A DNA stretch of 64,000 nucleotides, taken from NCBI RefSeq assembly GCF_932274485.2, contig NC_065879.2, positions 87,787,459-87,851,458 of the forward strand, given 5' to 3'. The stretch comes from Patella vulgata. Lineage: Eukaryota > Mollusca > Gastropoda > Patellidae. The notes under the pieces were generated by a model. The model searched no databases. It was not told the DNA's origin and saw only the letters and a list, made by a program, of their open reading frames with translations. A program made the position numbers and the translations under genes. Below, one piece after another: positions 35,411 through 46,235 of the stretch (its first letter is position 1; the number at the start of each line of letters is the position of its first letter).

Positions 35411-35775
35411 ATATCGAGGACGAGAAGACGAGAAGTCGAGGGCGAGAAGACGAGAACACGAGGAAATAGGGCGAGAATACGAGGATCTCGTCCCGAGAAC
35501 TGGGGATTACTTTCACCTCGACTTCTCGCTCCCTCGTCCCTCGACTTCTCGCTCTCCCGTGTTCTCGCCTTTGAAAAACCTCGTGTTCTCGCACTCTCGC
35601 CCTCGACTTCTCGTGTTCTCGCCTTTGAAAAACCTCGACTTCTCGTCTTCTCGTGTTCTCGCCTTTGAAAAAACTCGACTTCTCGCTCCCTCGCCTTTGA
35701 GTTAATCTCGTCCTCTCGTGTTCTCGCTCCCTCGCTTAGTCACAATCTCGACTTCTCGTCTTCTCGCCTCGGAAG
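35411..35775. repeat. Strand-switching CTCG/CGAG minisatellite
   Basis: 35411-35505 is built from 'gacgagaag', 'gtcgaggg' and 'cgagaacacgagg'. From 35515 to 35775 the complement takes over: 'ctcgacttctcg', 'tgttctcgcctttgaaaaa' and variants, with a 30-40-bp irregular period. The array thus folds on itself around 35505. The 83-residue frame 35343-35594 is a by-product. Confidence 0.85.
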
Positions 35776-35984
35776 TGCAGTTTATACGCATGTCCACTGA
35801 CTACCGTATCGGCATTTATATTTGGACATGGATTATAATAAATGGAAATGTTTGAAGTTCTAGAAAATTTAATAGTCCTAAACAATTTTAATCTGTTCTT
35901 TCACAGATAGTATTGTATTCTGTAATCGATTTTAAGTCTTCAGTCGAATCTTTCTTTGCTCTCTAACCTCAATAACCTTCATCG
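35776..35984. other. Unassigned spacer
   Basis: Nothing recognised. Confidence 0.4.
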
Positions 35985-36070
35985 GGTTTTTGGATGGTGT
36001 AGGACGGAGGGTCTGACAAGGAACAACGTATAGTCGTTCGGATTGAATACAAATAACCTAGATCCCGTGT
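35985..36070 (+). repeat. SINE-A internal fragment
   Basis: 'tgtaggacggagggtctgac' to 'gatcccgtgt', part of the SINE-A body; it directly precedes another SINE-A head. Confidence 0.65.
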
Positions 36071-36084
36071 CCGGAATCTAAATG

Positions 36085-36608
36085 AAGTGGGGGCTACGGT
36101 GGCGCAGTGAGTAGGACGTTTACTCTCTAACTTCATCAAAGTGCATCGGGATTTTTCTGGAGATGTCCTCCCTTGTAAGTTGTGTAGGATGGAGGACGTG
36201 GGGCCTGGCAACGGATAACGTGTAGTCGTTCAGATGGGACAAAAAAAACCGGGGTCCCGTGTACACATTGGCGTCTGTCATTGAGTCAAGTGGCTCGGTT
36301 TCGATTCGCCGCTTGAACGTGACAATGATAAGGATCGTCTGTCCAATCGTGTGGGTTTTCTCCGGGTTCTCCGGGTTTCCCCTACTGCTAAAGACCCCTA
36401 AACGCAAGCAACTTATTGAAATAAAATTGTTAGTCCCGGAATGACCTGGTTTGTGTCGAGTCTATCTCTCTCTCTTTTTCTCTTTCACACTCAATGGTGT
36501 CCACGTACAAGAACCCTTTACCGTTAAATCGAATTAAGAGTAGGCCCTCGTAGCACACTGCATGACGTATATTCGCTTTCATTAGCTCAGTTGGAGAAGA
36601 ACAGTATA
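36085..36608 (+). repeat. SINE-A interrupted by SINE-B (nested)
   Basis: SINE-A head and body 36085-36272 (GGGCTACGGTGGCGCAGTGA start). A SINE-B without its A box follows at 36273-36480. The rest of SINE-A continues at 36493-36608 ('tccacgtacaagaacccttt', 'taagagtaggccctcg', 'ttcattagctcagttgg'). The bases 'attggcgt' before and 'aatggtgt' after SINE-B look like its target duplication within SINE-A. Confidence 0.82.
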
Positions 36609-36610
36609 GG

Positions 36611-36756
36611 TTTTGGTAGCCTAATGGTTAACGCGTTCGCATTTGTTCATAAGGACTGTCATTGAATCAACTGGCGGGGTATCGATTCCCCGCTTGTACG
36701 TGTCAAGGGATAGGTCGCCTGTCGAACCACGTGGGTTTTTTCCGGGTCCTGAAAGT
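36611..36756 (+). repeat. SINE-B 5' half
   Basis: Complete tRNA-like head: A-box-like TAGCCTAATGGTTAACGCG and B box GGTATCGATTCCCC. It ends in the body at 'ttttttccgggtcc'. This 3' truncation is unusual for a SINE and suggests a later deletion. Confidence 0.82.
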
Positions 36757-36884
36757 TTGCAGTCTGGTAGTTGATTCTGTGAAATAAATAACATTTTGCC
36801 ACCAAGGCTCATTTAGGTGGTTTAGATGCAGCCTGGACGTAACCTTTGATTAATAAATCCCAAAAGTTTGTCCCGAATCCGGGT

Positions 36885-37130
36885 CATGAGAACTTTGCGG
36901 TGATATCTATATAAATAAAACCAAGTTGTGTATGTATGTATGTAGGTATGGATGTATGGATGTATTGGTGTATGGATGTTCGCCCATCACGCTTCGTGGC
37001 CATGAGAACTTTGCGGTGATATCTATATAAATAAAATCTAAGTGTGTATGGGTGTGGGTATGTATCTTTGTATGTATTTTCGCCCATCACGCTTTGTGGC
37101 CGCGCTCCACCCACACATTATTATGTGGTA
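36885..37130 (+). repeat. 116-bp direct duplication, possible Helitron 5' ends
   Basis: 'gagaactttgcggtgatatc', 'tatataaataaaa', a GTAT-rich run and 'cgcccatcacgct' occur twice, 116 bases apart (36890 and 37006). Each copy has A|TCTATATAAATAAAA, which resembles the TC start of some Helitrons; that reading is weak. Confidence 0.6.
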
Positions 37131-37179
37131 ATAAATTAAAAAGCACGACCACGTGAATGTTTTAGGCCATCGAATTTGG

Positions 37180-37345
37180 GCCACGAACGAATTGTGCCTC
37201 GGGCGAATTTTGGTTCCGTGCGAATTTGAGCATTGGGCGAATATGGGCACCTGGCAAATTTGGACCAAGAGCGAATTTAGGCCCCGGGCGAATTTAGGCC
37301 CCGGGCGAATTTGAGCCCCGGGCGAATTTGGGCCCGTGTAGAGCG
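37180..37345 (+). repeat. About 21-bp minisatellite, 8 units
   Basis: Units of the form GGCGAATTTGGGCCCCGG with variations; the last four are almost identical. It seems to end cleanly at 'ggcccgtgtagagcg'. Confidence 0.85.
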
Positions 37346-37829
37346 GGGTATCCTACGAGTAATTTGATAATGCATCATAGAAAGGTAATGAACAGTGGTA
37401 TGTTCACAACTTATTAATCCGTTAATTCGAAAACATCTTGGAGCCACCAAAGCTAGTTAAGAAGTTATTATGTGCGCAGTGAGCCTAAAATAACCCGATT
37501 TTCCCAAATTTGTGGTATGTCTTTGGTAATATATGTCGACAAAACAGCAAAGGAGGCTTCTGAAATTTTGCAGTCTAGTAGTTTATTCTGTGAAATATTA
37601 AACATGCTGCCACCAAAGCTGGTTTGAATACTTTTTGATGCAGGTACCTTTTTCTGCGTGCTCACTTAGTCTAGTGTGCGAGATTTTAATGTGTGTACAG
37701 TAATGACTTAATGTGGTTATTTTTGGTCTAGTACTTATATTATGTATTAATGTGTTTAAAAACGTTATTTTCTAATACAAAGTAAACAATTATTATCGGT
37801 TTTTGTTGACGTTCGAAATGAAAATGAAA
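37346..37829. other. Intergenic stretch with a short duplication
   Basis: 'tgaaattttgcagtctagtag' and 'tattctgtgaaata' here (about 37561) also occur at about 36757-36790, so part of this belongs to the same local duplication. No gene. Confidence 0.5.
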
Positions 37830-37965
37830 TGAGGGGGGGGGGAGTGAACGTCCACTCGACAAATCAAGCAATTAACAGTTTTTTTTAGGGGGGGGGCTGA
37901 AGGAAACCCACAAGGTTGGACAGACGACCCTACTCCATGTCACATATAAGCGGGGGATCGTAACA
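37830..37965 (-). repeat. SINE-B with internal deletion
   Basis: 'gtgaacgtccactcgaca' tail, a gap, poly-G, then 'acccacaaggttggacagac'. It runs into CA-rich sequence. Confidence 0.75.
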
Positions 37966-37997
37966 GAGTTCCCCCCCCACACACACACACACCACCA

Positions 37998-38125
37998 CCA
38001 CGCCAATGTGTACACGGGACCTCGGTTTTTCATGCCATCCGAACGACATGCTGTCCCTATGCCTTCCGTCCTACACCACTGACAAGGGGGTACCTCGCCA
38101 GAAAATGTCCGATGAACTTTGAGCG
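37998..38125 (-). repeat. SINE-A internal fragment
   Basis: Minus strand: 'tgtacacgggacctcgg', 'cgtcctacaccactgacaag', 'cgatgaacttt'. Confidence 0.75.
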
Positions 38126-38197
38126 AGAAGTCGAGATTCTGAAATGGCCGCATTAGGCTTCCATAGGTCACCGTTTGACATGAATGGTTGAATGTCT

Positions 38198-38346
38198 AAC
38201 CTCGTTTTCTCCGGGTCCTTCGGTCTCCTCCCACTGCAAGCGAATTATTGAAATAAAATTGAACCATATGTTAGCCCTGAAATGACCTGGTCTGTGTTGA
38301 GTGGACGTTAAATCGCACCTCCCTCTCTCTTTCTCTCTCTCGCTCT
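38198..38346 (+). repeat. SINE-B 3' half with CT tail
   Basis: 'taacctcgttttctccggg' to 'gtggacgttaaatcgcacc' followed by (CT)n. Confidence 0.85.
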
Positions 38347-39384
38347 TTAGGCGAGTTATTTTCCCCTGAATTAGGAAATCGGGTTCAGACCAGTCTTGCT
38401 AAACATGAACGTAATAGACTTTATACTTAGTCACACTCAACTAAATGAGGCTATATCAGTCAACATCATGTTGTAATATTTCCGTATGGTTTATCTTAAG
38501 TTATTTTTCGAAGAAATGCAAAGTCACCTCAGTCTCTGGGGGCTAGATCTATTTCTGAATGCCAACTGAAGATTTCGTCAAGGTCGCTGATAAGATACAA
38601 ATATGGTAAGGGCACGTGATTGTTGGCGAGATTGTCTAAATACAAAATTACGTGGGAATATCGATAATATTGATAACTTTATTTTTTTTACATTTTACTT
38701 AGGCGACCTGATGTCTCGTCTGTTGTCGAGTCAAATCATTGAAAAAATTGATTTCGTTTTTATGCAGAATGAAATACATTAGAGATAATTTACTACACGA
38801 ACGTCAAAAACTTTAATTTTTGGGAACAATTGATGATCATACTAAACTTAGGCTGTCTGTCTACAATTACCTCCGCTTGAAAACAGACACTAGGCTAGTT
38901 GACCGAAATTATAATTCCTAAATCGACGATTTTAGTCGAAAACACTAAGTATATTTAAATTTAGTAAAATTGAAAAGGTTTATTTAGTCTGTATGTGTAT
39001 GCCAGATGTGAAACGGAGTAGAAACGCATTACAAAACAGTATACTAATTTTGGATATGGCGGCCACCCAGGACAGAGATCTATTGTCGTCAATTCTCTGT
39101 CCGCACAAAGGTTTATGATATGAAGTAAAGTCTTAACATGGTAGAATAAAGGTCCACTGTCCAAAGGAACTTTCTTTAAAAATATATCATGGATAAAGAT
39201 GCATTATGTAAGATTTAGAAATAGAGCTGACATTTCTTGCTGAGCGCCATGGAAAACGCATCACTTAGTTATTCCTATAACAAAATGATCCTGTAAACAT
39301 ATCTTCTTTATTTTGCTTCTTATTGTGAACAATATTCAAATGGGAACACATCAATAACAACACATTTGTACACTTATAGATGTT
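38347..39384. other. AT-rich intergenic stretch
   Basis: About 39197-39235 ('gatgcattatgtaagattta...agctgac') is one more reversed single copy of the 45690-46235 repeat. Nothing coding recognised. Confidence 0.5.
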
Positions 39385-40520
39385 TAGTCTGTAATCAACG
39401 GTACAAAGTCAGAGGGGTCAAAACCAAAAGTACGACACAGATGTCAGTAGCGCGTGTGTCCGCCACGGGCTCTTACGCACGCTGTGCAGCGACGTCGCAT
39501 GGAATTTACCAATGGCTGAAAGAAGGCCTGGGGCAAATTGTTCCATTCTTGGACAAGAGCAGCTTCTAAAGTAGCAATGGTGTGTATCTGTGGTCTTCGA
39601 TACAAACGGCGTCCATTCTCATCCCAGACATCGGTTATATCGGTGCCATGTCCGGAGACATGGCTGGCCAGTCCAAGACATTGATGTTGTTAGCAGCCAG
39701 GTAGTCCATACTAAAACGGGCGGTATGCGGACGTGTATTATCCTGTTGGAAGTGCTGAAGTTGTGGGTGCGCTCGCCACATCGGAACAACAATTGGTTGC
39801 AAGACATCATCACGGTAGGCTACAGCATTAACGCGACCCCTGCAAATGTGTAGGACGGTCCGGTGATGAAATGTGAAGCCTCCCCACACCATTACACTTC
39901 CCCCACCCCATCGATTTGTTTCGAAGACGCAGCAGTCTGCAAGACGTTCCCCAAGACGTCTCCACACACGTTGACGGCCATCAGCGTGATACAGATGAAA
40001 GCGACTCTCATCACTGAAGAGCACACTTTGCCAGTCTACTCTTCTCCATGTCTGGTGTCCTTGAGCCCATATCAAACGCCGCTGACGGTGATGATCCCTG
40101 AGGATAGCTCCAACATAAGGTCGCCGTGCACGGAGTCCTACTTGTCTTAGACGACGTCTTACGGTGTTGGTCCTTACTGGTCCTTGTCTTCCGACGACTG
40201 CTGCACCTGTTCGAGTCGCTGGGCGGAATCTGTCACGCAGATGAGTGACCCGGATGTAGCGGTCTTGAGCCTGGGTTGTAACGCGTTGTGGACCAGGACA
40301 TTGACGGTCACGTGTTTATCCAGTAACTCGAACACGTTCCACCAACCTTACAATAGTGGACTGACGACAATTGAAGTGTCTGGCAATAGCACGTGTAGAC
40401 ATGCCAGCCCTGGACATTCCCATGGCTTCATTCCGTTGATTTTCAGTAAGTCTCGGCATCTCTAGCTCGATTCCTTCACACGTCCAACAACAAATTACGA
40501 CAGATTGACGTTTCACAGTT
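39385..40520 (-). mobile_element. Tc1-type DNA transposon
   Basis: An element body of about 1.1 kb on the minus strand with one DD34E transposase gene. GC content is visibly higher than the flanks. I could not find convincing inverted ends or a TA duplication by eye, so the limits are those of the coding region plus short flanks. Confidence 0.85.
39428..40459 (-). pseudogene. Tc1-family transposase (DD34E), broken
   Basis: Start chosen at 40459 (MPRLTENQRNEAMGMSRAGM), a helix-turn-helix DNA-binding start; the ATG further up is not supported. An in-frame TAA follows VERVRVTG (about 40314). The frame then continues with DRQCPGPQRVTTQAQDRYI and a second HTH/GRPR-like linker. Catalytic domain: LFSDESRFHLY (first Asp), GGGSVMVWGGFTF, FQQDNTRPHTA (second Asp), SPDMAPI. 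The third acidic residue falls exactly 35 positions on (34 between), where a stop codon replaces it. After one more frame change VWDENGRRLYRRPQI, EWNNLPQAFF and the C-terminus follow to about 39428. Near full length (about 340 residues) but inactive. Confidence 0.9.
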
Positions 40521-40584
40521 CATGTACTGCACATTAAGTTGAAAACATGCTTTTAAAGGGCTCACACACAAGGCTGCGCGTGAA

Positions 40585-41200
40585 TATACAGGTCATAATT
40601 CTTATCCGATTTTGACAAGACTTGAAATATAGGTTTATCTCCAACAGATCTAGGTTCCTTTCGATATTGGCATGTATCGGATTGAAACTTCATGAATTAT
40701 GGCCCCTGATTGTACGAAAAGTTACTTTTTTAAGCGTGTGGACACTCTAGAGGTCACAATTATAATCTGGTTTCTTTCGATATTCGCGCTTATCGGATCT
40801 TAACTTTCTGAATTACGACCCTTGATTGTACGAAAAATCTCGTTTTTTAGCTTGTGGTCCCTCTAGAGGTCACAATTTGTTTCCGATTTAAAAAAACGTT
40901 TGAATATATCACCGTTACGCCCTAATGATGATTGAGTTCGAATTTTCTGAAAATCTGATAGAAACTGCCGTAGGGGTCTTTAGCAGTGGGAGGAAACCCA
41001 CGAGGTTGGACGCAAACTTTGATGAAACTTAAAATATATATCCCAAATATCACAGTCCATGTCGATATTCGCGCAATCAGACCATAACTTCCTGGATTAT
41101 GGCCCCTGATTGTATGAAAAATAGCTTTTTTTTGGCTTGTTCTCAGTCCACCTCTTGCAAAATATGGGCGTATCTTGCCTGGCAACCGCTGGTTCTCATA
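40585..41200 (-). repeat. 334-bp satellite-like family, reversed, with a SINE-B scrap
   Basis: Minus-strand units: 'aatatatcaccgttacgccct', 'gattatggcccctgattgta', ending 'atatgggcgtatcttgcctg' at about 41165-41180. A 38-base SINE-B piece ('ggggtctttagcagtgggag' to 'cacgaggttggac', 40973-41010) replaces part of a unit. Confidence 0.8.
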
Positions 41201-41577
41201 CTGTCATTAGCAAATTGCAATGTATTATGTTTTACCTTATATTAAAGAGATATTTTTCTCATTCTGTAATTACATGTATCAGATTGTAATAGATTATGAT
41301 TTACCTTATATAAAATATTTATTTTTCTCATACTTTTATTATCAGTTCTTGTTTAAATTATATATGTCACCAGAAAAGCCATTACTAGTGTAATAAAGAT
41401 TTTTGATATTATAACATGATGACTTTTTAGGTAAACACAAGCAGGCCTGTGAACGTATCAGAGCCAGAAATGAGGCCTGTAATTACATTTGATTTATACT
41501 TTATGGACTGAATTATCACAAGATCTCTAAATCAAAGGGAAGAAATCTTGACTTTCAATAAATTTTCAGAATTGAAA
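41201..41577. other. AT-rich spacer
   Basis: 'agattgtaatagattatg(a)tttaccttat(a)ta' repeats loosely at 41215 and 41282. Nothing else. Confidence 0.45.
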
Positions 41578-41795
41578 GGGGGGGGGGGGACGAATTGTTA
41601 ACGCGTGTGCATTGCATCATAATTCAAGTGGCGTGGTTTCGATTTCCCACTCGTACGTGGCAAGGAGTAGGGTTGTTCGTCCAGTACTCCAGTTTCCTTC
41701 CATTACTAAAGACCACTACAAACTGACTATTGAAATGAATGAGTTATAGTCCTGAAATGACCTAATTTGTGTCGAGATGGATGTTACGCATCTTG
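41578..41795 (+). repeat. SINE-B, diverged
   Basis: Poly-G start, 'ttgttaacgcgtgtgcattgc', B box GGTTTCGATTTCCC, 'ggcaaggagtagggttg', 'gaaatgacctaatttgtgtc'. The tail is mutated. Confidence 0.82.
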
Positions 41796-42149
41796 CGAGA
41801 ACCTCCCTGTGGAGATTTGCTATATAAATAGGCCTATATTGGAAAGTGTAATAAACTTTTTTTTTGAACATATCCAAAAATTAAACTGAAAGGAAAACAC
41901 CAAATCCAGTTGAAGTGCCCCAAGTCCAAGAAAAGAGACCCTCTGTGTCCTGTAAGAAAAGAGACCCTTTGACTACATGGCAAAGCTATCTGTGTTTGTT
42001 TCCAGTAGTAAGGTCAAGAGCCATGCGTGTGAACCATCATTCATTAGTGCACATAGGCCAAGTTGTTTTTTGTTATCTCTTTCCAACAAACTGCGCTAAA
42101 TTCTATGTATGGATGTTCTGTAGCGTTGTCTATGATGGGTGCATGCTTA
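41796..42149. other. Unassigned stretch
   Basis: The 104-residue frame 41915-42229 runs from here into SINE-A and starts with a small internal repeat (KKRDP twice at DNA level). I do not consider it a gene. Confidence 0.4.
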
Positions 42150-42312
42150 TATCAATACCCAGGCCCCTAGTACATTGGCGAGCATGTAAAATAACTCTTG
42201 ACAGTTGGAATTTCATGTCGTGCCGCTGACAGAGGAAAATTTCCCTTCTGGCATACTGCATTCAGTAACCCAGTCGGAGTAGGAAGTTAAACCCCCATTT
42301 AATTTTATTTCA
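42150..42312 (+). repeat. SINE-A 3' half
   Basis: 'acattggcgagcatgtaaaa', 'cttgacagttggaattt', 'gtgccgctgacag', tail 'gttaaacccccattt'. Confidence 0.75.
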
Positions 42313-42465
42313 ATATGTATCACTGTCAGATCCCGACTTAGATTGTGTCGACCCCTGCACGTTTATTTTCCTAATGGCGGGCGAAAATTAATGTTTTGGA
42401 AACGAGGCTAATTGAGATGACATCACGCGCTGGGTGAAAATTCAACAGAATTGAAATTATATTAC

Positions 42466-42828
42466 AAATGACTTGGGTGAAAATTAAAATTGACTTGGGT
42501 GGAAATTAAAATTGACTTGGGTGAAAATTATAAAAAACAAATTATATTAAAATTGACTTGGGTGAAAATTATAAAAAAAACAAATTATATTAAAATTGAC
42601 TTGGGTGAAAATTATAAAAAAACAAATTATATTAAAATTGACTTGGGTGAAAATTATAAAAAACAAATTATATTGAAATTGACTTGGGTGAATATTATAA
42701 AAAACAAATTATATTAAAATTGACTTTGGTGAAAATTGAAATTGACTTGGATGAAAATTATAAAAAATAAATTATATTAAAATTGACTTGGGTGAATATT
42801 AAAAAAAAACAAATTATATTATTTTTCA
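42466..42828 (+). repeat. 41-bp minisatellite, about 8-9 units
   Basis: Unit: TTGACTTGGGTGAAAATTAT, then A-rich, then CAAATTATATTAAAA. Two short units lack the second half. The A-run length varies between copies (slippage). The 75-residue frame 42490-42717 simply reads the repeat. Confidence 0.92.
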
Positions 42829-43057
42829 TGTCCCTTATCAGCCACCGTAGATACCGGAAAAAACCTATGATACTAACAATAGTTCTGTATGGTTAGTGTA
42901 TACAACCTTATATAATAGAGTGCAAGCAGATAATGATTTTATTCAAGCAGACAACTTTAGTTCCTGCAATTATAGTTATATGATCAATTTACATGACACA
43001 CGATAAGCAGACGGTAAGCTGACATTTTCATTTTATTGAATTACAATATATTTAGCC
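42829..43057. other. Spacer
   Basis: Nothing recognised. Confidence 0.4.
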
Positions 43058-43655
43058 TGACAAGAATAGCCGTCTAGTCGTTCGGTTGGTACGAATAGCC
43101 GAAGTCCCGTGTATACATTGGCGTGCACGTAAAAGATCAAAGATCCCTTGGCAGTTGGACTTCGATATAAGAGTAGGCCGTAGTGCCGCTGTTCGGGGAA
43201 AATTTCCTATTGAAGCATATGCCCGCATTCATTAGCCCAGTTCGGAGCAGAATAGTTGGACGTTAAACCCCATTTCATTTCGCCTGTCCAACCTCGTGGG
43301 TTTTCTCCGGGTCCTCCGGTTTCCTCCATCTGCTAAAGACTCCTACACGCAAGATAATTATTGAAATAAAATTAAACCATATGGTTGTCCCGAAATGACC
43401 TAGTTTGTGTCGAGTGGACGTTAAACCCCATCTCTCACTAGTCGTTCGGATGAGACGAAAAACCGAGGTCCTGTGTATACATTGGCGTGCACGTAAAAGA
43501 TCCCTTGGCAGTTAAGATTCGATATAAGAGTAGGCCATAGTACCGCTGCCCGGGCAAAATTTCCCTCATAGCATACTGTAAGGCGTATGCCCGTCTTCAT
43601 TAGCCCAATCGGAGCAGATCAGTAGGACGTTAAACCCCACTTCATTTCATTTATT
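43058..43655 (+). repeat. Composite SINE: A-B-A in tandem
   Basis: SINE-A body to tail 43058-43280 joins directly to SINE-B body to tail 43281-43436, which joins directly to SINE-A body to tail 43437-43655. Each joint is at the end of one 'gttaaaccccat' tail, and each following unit lacks its tRNA-like head. This regular head-less chaining differs from random nesting. Confidence 0.85.
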
Positions 43656-44190
43656 GTAAACTTAAGATTTAATGATGTAATGTTACATATTGGAAGAGAA
43701 CTTATATAGGCCTTTTGCCTGTTGTTCAATCCAATTCAGATATATTGAAGAAAATATTATTTAAACAAATAAACAACATTTCATTTCATTTTCGATATCG
43801 GATACAGGTTATACATGCCATTGGTCGACAGTTAGGCGGAAACTTAAGATTGATTTCGGTTTCCATTACACATGTCATATAGGGTGACACGGTACCCGTT
43901 TTGACTTGGTTGCTGAACCTCGTACCTTTACTCCGGGTACTTCGGTTTCTTCCCACAGGAAAGGCGCAATCACTAAACAAAATAAAATAAGACAACTTGT
44001 CTGCGATATTAAAATGGTTGGAAGCGGATGTTAATTTACTATTGTAAGATTATTGCTCTTAAAATTAAACATACATTATGACGTCACATTAATAATGATG
44101 TCATTATTTTAATCATAATTAAACATACATTATGCAAGAGCTAAACCTGCCTATTGCAAGTCTTTCTTTAGGCCTGAACTGTTATCTAAA
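43656..44190. other. Intergenic stretch
   Basis: A weak SINE-B-like region at about 43885-43990 ('aacctcgtacctttactccgg', 'ggtttcttcccacagg', 'gcgcaatcac'). AT-rich otherwise. Confidence 0.45.
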
Positions 44191-44338
44191 TTATTAATCA
44201 GACATTAATTAACTTAAATCCAGACCATAATCATCTCTCGATGTCATGGCTAGCCTGCGACATTTATTAATCAGACATTAATTAACTTAAATCCAGACCA
44301 TAATCATCTCTCGATGTCATGGCTAGCCTGCGACATTT
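44191..44338 (+). repeat. Perfect 73-bp tandem duplication
   Basis: 'ttattaatcagacattaatt' to 'gctagcctgcgacattta' occurs twice at offset 73 with no mismatch, so it is very recent. A diverged relative lies at about 45405-45485. Confidence 0.93.
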
Positions 44339-44822
44339 ACTGGATTAGAACCCGTTCTGCTACTTCTGATTAAATCAAAAATGGATAATCGAGACTATGT
44401 TTTTTTATCGTACCGACTTTAGTAATGATGATCGAGGCTAGGCCCAAAATTCAATCGCTAAATACTCGGTTCAGGGTGGATCAATTTGATTGATATTTTT
44501 AGCAAATTCCCTTTATATTATCTATTTTTTAACTATTATAGTGGGAACTACCTACTCTTTATCTAATCTTCCATTATGTCTTCAATTAATGTTATGTTTT
44601 TACTGTTAAATTGTTTTACTCGTGGATGTACTATAAATGTAAGGTTGTTATTCATTATTGATCATTGCTTGATAAAGATACCTGTAAGAGTATTGAAACG
44701 TTGCATGTAATAAACCAAGAAATAGTAAATCTATAAAGTTGTGTTATTATGAATTAATTAGAATTGTTTAATTAATAGGATTAACCCCTTTGAGGTATAG
44801 AGTATACATGTAGTAGGTAGCA
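44339..44822. repeat. Dispersed repeat region related to 27263-27900
   Basis: 44665-44760 resembles the centre and right arm of the 125-bp element at 27263-27387 ('gcttgataa', 'ttgaaacgttgca', 'taataaacca', 'gttgtgttattatgaatt'). 44755-44822 resembles 27685 onwards. Confidence 0.6.
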
Positions 44823-45191
44823 AATGAAATGAAATGAAATGGGGTTTAACATCCTACTGTTTTGCTCTGATACTGGGCTAATGAAGATAGGTATACGCCA
44901 TACAGTGTGCTATGAGGGAAATTTTAGCCAGGCAGCGGCACTATGGTCTATTCTTATATAGAATTCCAACTGCCAAGGGATCTTTTACGTGCACGCTAAT
45001 GTATACACGGGTTTTTAGTTCCATACGAACGACTAGACAGCTGTCCTTGTTAGGCCCTCCGTCCTGCACCAGTGACAAGGGGGAATCACGTCGGAAAATC
45101 CCGATGAATTTTCTCGGCGAATGCAGGGATCGAACACGCGACCTCCAGGCTAGCGAACCAGCGTCTTACCCACTAATCCACCGTGGCTCGC
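44823..45191 (-). repeat. SINE-A full length with 12-bp TSD
   Basis: Minus strand, from a TGAAA tail repeat to the tRNA-like head ('ccaccgtggctcgc'). Flanked by TAGTAGGTAGCA at 44811-44822 and 45192-45203. The interrupted sequence is the dispersed repeat also seen without SINE near 27700-27900. Confidence 0.92.
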
Positions 45192-45203
45192 TAGTAGGTA
45201 GCA

Positions 45204-45689
45204 CCCGAGAAGGTTTGTTTTTGAGTTGGTAACGTACGATATATAAACCCAAGAAACAGTCAGTTCTTTAGTTACGTTTAACAACTATAAACTTATTAGA
45301 AACCTGACCAGTTGTTCTCGTATTTAGTTCCAGCCCCATATATAGCATTATATTGTATCTTTAAACATACATTATGCAAGAGATAAATCTGACTATTGCA
45401 AATCTTTCTTTATTAATTAGACATTAATTAATTGATCCAGGCCATAAGCAACTCTTGATGGCATCGGATTTCTCCGATATTAAATAGATTAGAACGATTC
45501 AGTCCTATTTTGGTTTAATTTAAAAATGGAGGATCGAAACATAGCTTCGAACAACCAGTACCATGGTTGAAATTATTGCATATGTCTTGTCAAACCTTCA
45601 AAGGCTAATATCTTCGCTCGCAATAGAGTATTTTGAATGAAATTTTCAAATTATTCATTTTACATTATCTATTTCCGAACTATTATAGC
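45204..45689. repeat. Dispersed/local repeats
   Basis: 45236-45335 ('gttctttagttacgttta', 'aactataaacttattagaa') matches 27815-27895. 45355-45485 matches 44095-44260 ('aaacatacattatgcaagag', 'tctttcttta', 'cagacattaattaa'). Confidence 0.6.
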
Positions 45690-46235
45690 AAGAATGGCTC
45701 TTTATCTAAATCTTACATAATGTATCTTTAACTATTGTAGCAAGAATGGCTAGTTCTTTATCTAAATCTTACACAATATATCTTTAATATAACTATTATA
45801 GCAAGAACGGTCCGCTCTTTATTTAAATCTTACATAATGTATCTTTAACTATTATAGCAAGAATGGCTAGCTCTTTATCTAAATCTTACATAATGTATCT
45901 TTAACTATTATAGCAAGAATGGTCAGCTCTTTATCTAAATCTTACATAATGTATCTTTAACTATTATAGCAAGAATGACCAGCTCTTTATCTAAATCTTA
46001 CATAATGTATCTTTAACTATTATAGCAAGAATGGTCAGCTCTTTATCTAAATCTTACATAATGTATCTTTAACTATTATAGCAAGAATGACCAGCTCTTT
46101 ATCTAAATCTTACATAATGTATCTTTAACTATTATAGCAAGAATGGCTAGCTCTTTATCTAAATCTTACATAATGTATCTTTAACTATTATAGCAAGAAT
46201 GGCCAGCTCTTTATCTAAATCTTACATAATGTATC
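45690..46235 (+). repeat. 56-bp tandem array, about 10 units
   Basis: GCAAGAATGG(C/T)(T/C)AG, then CTCTTTATCTAAATCTTACA, then TAATGTATCTTTAACTATTATA. Anchors at 45857, 45913, 45969, 46025, 46081, 46137 and 46193 are spaced exactly 56. The first three units are irregular. Single diverged copies lie at 9275, 34978 (reverse), 39197 (reverse) and 44520. Confidence 0.95.

Noticed and set aside
41915-42229. 104-residue open frame
   Set aside because: Its second half is SINE-A read through; the first half has no known feature.
42466-42828. CRISPR-like array
   Set aside because: The 41-bp units are contiguous without unique spacers and lie in animal DNA; it is a minisatellite.
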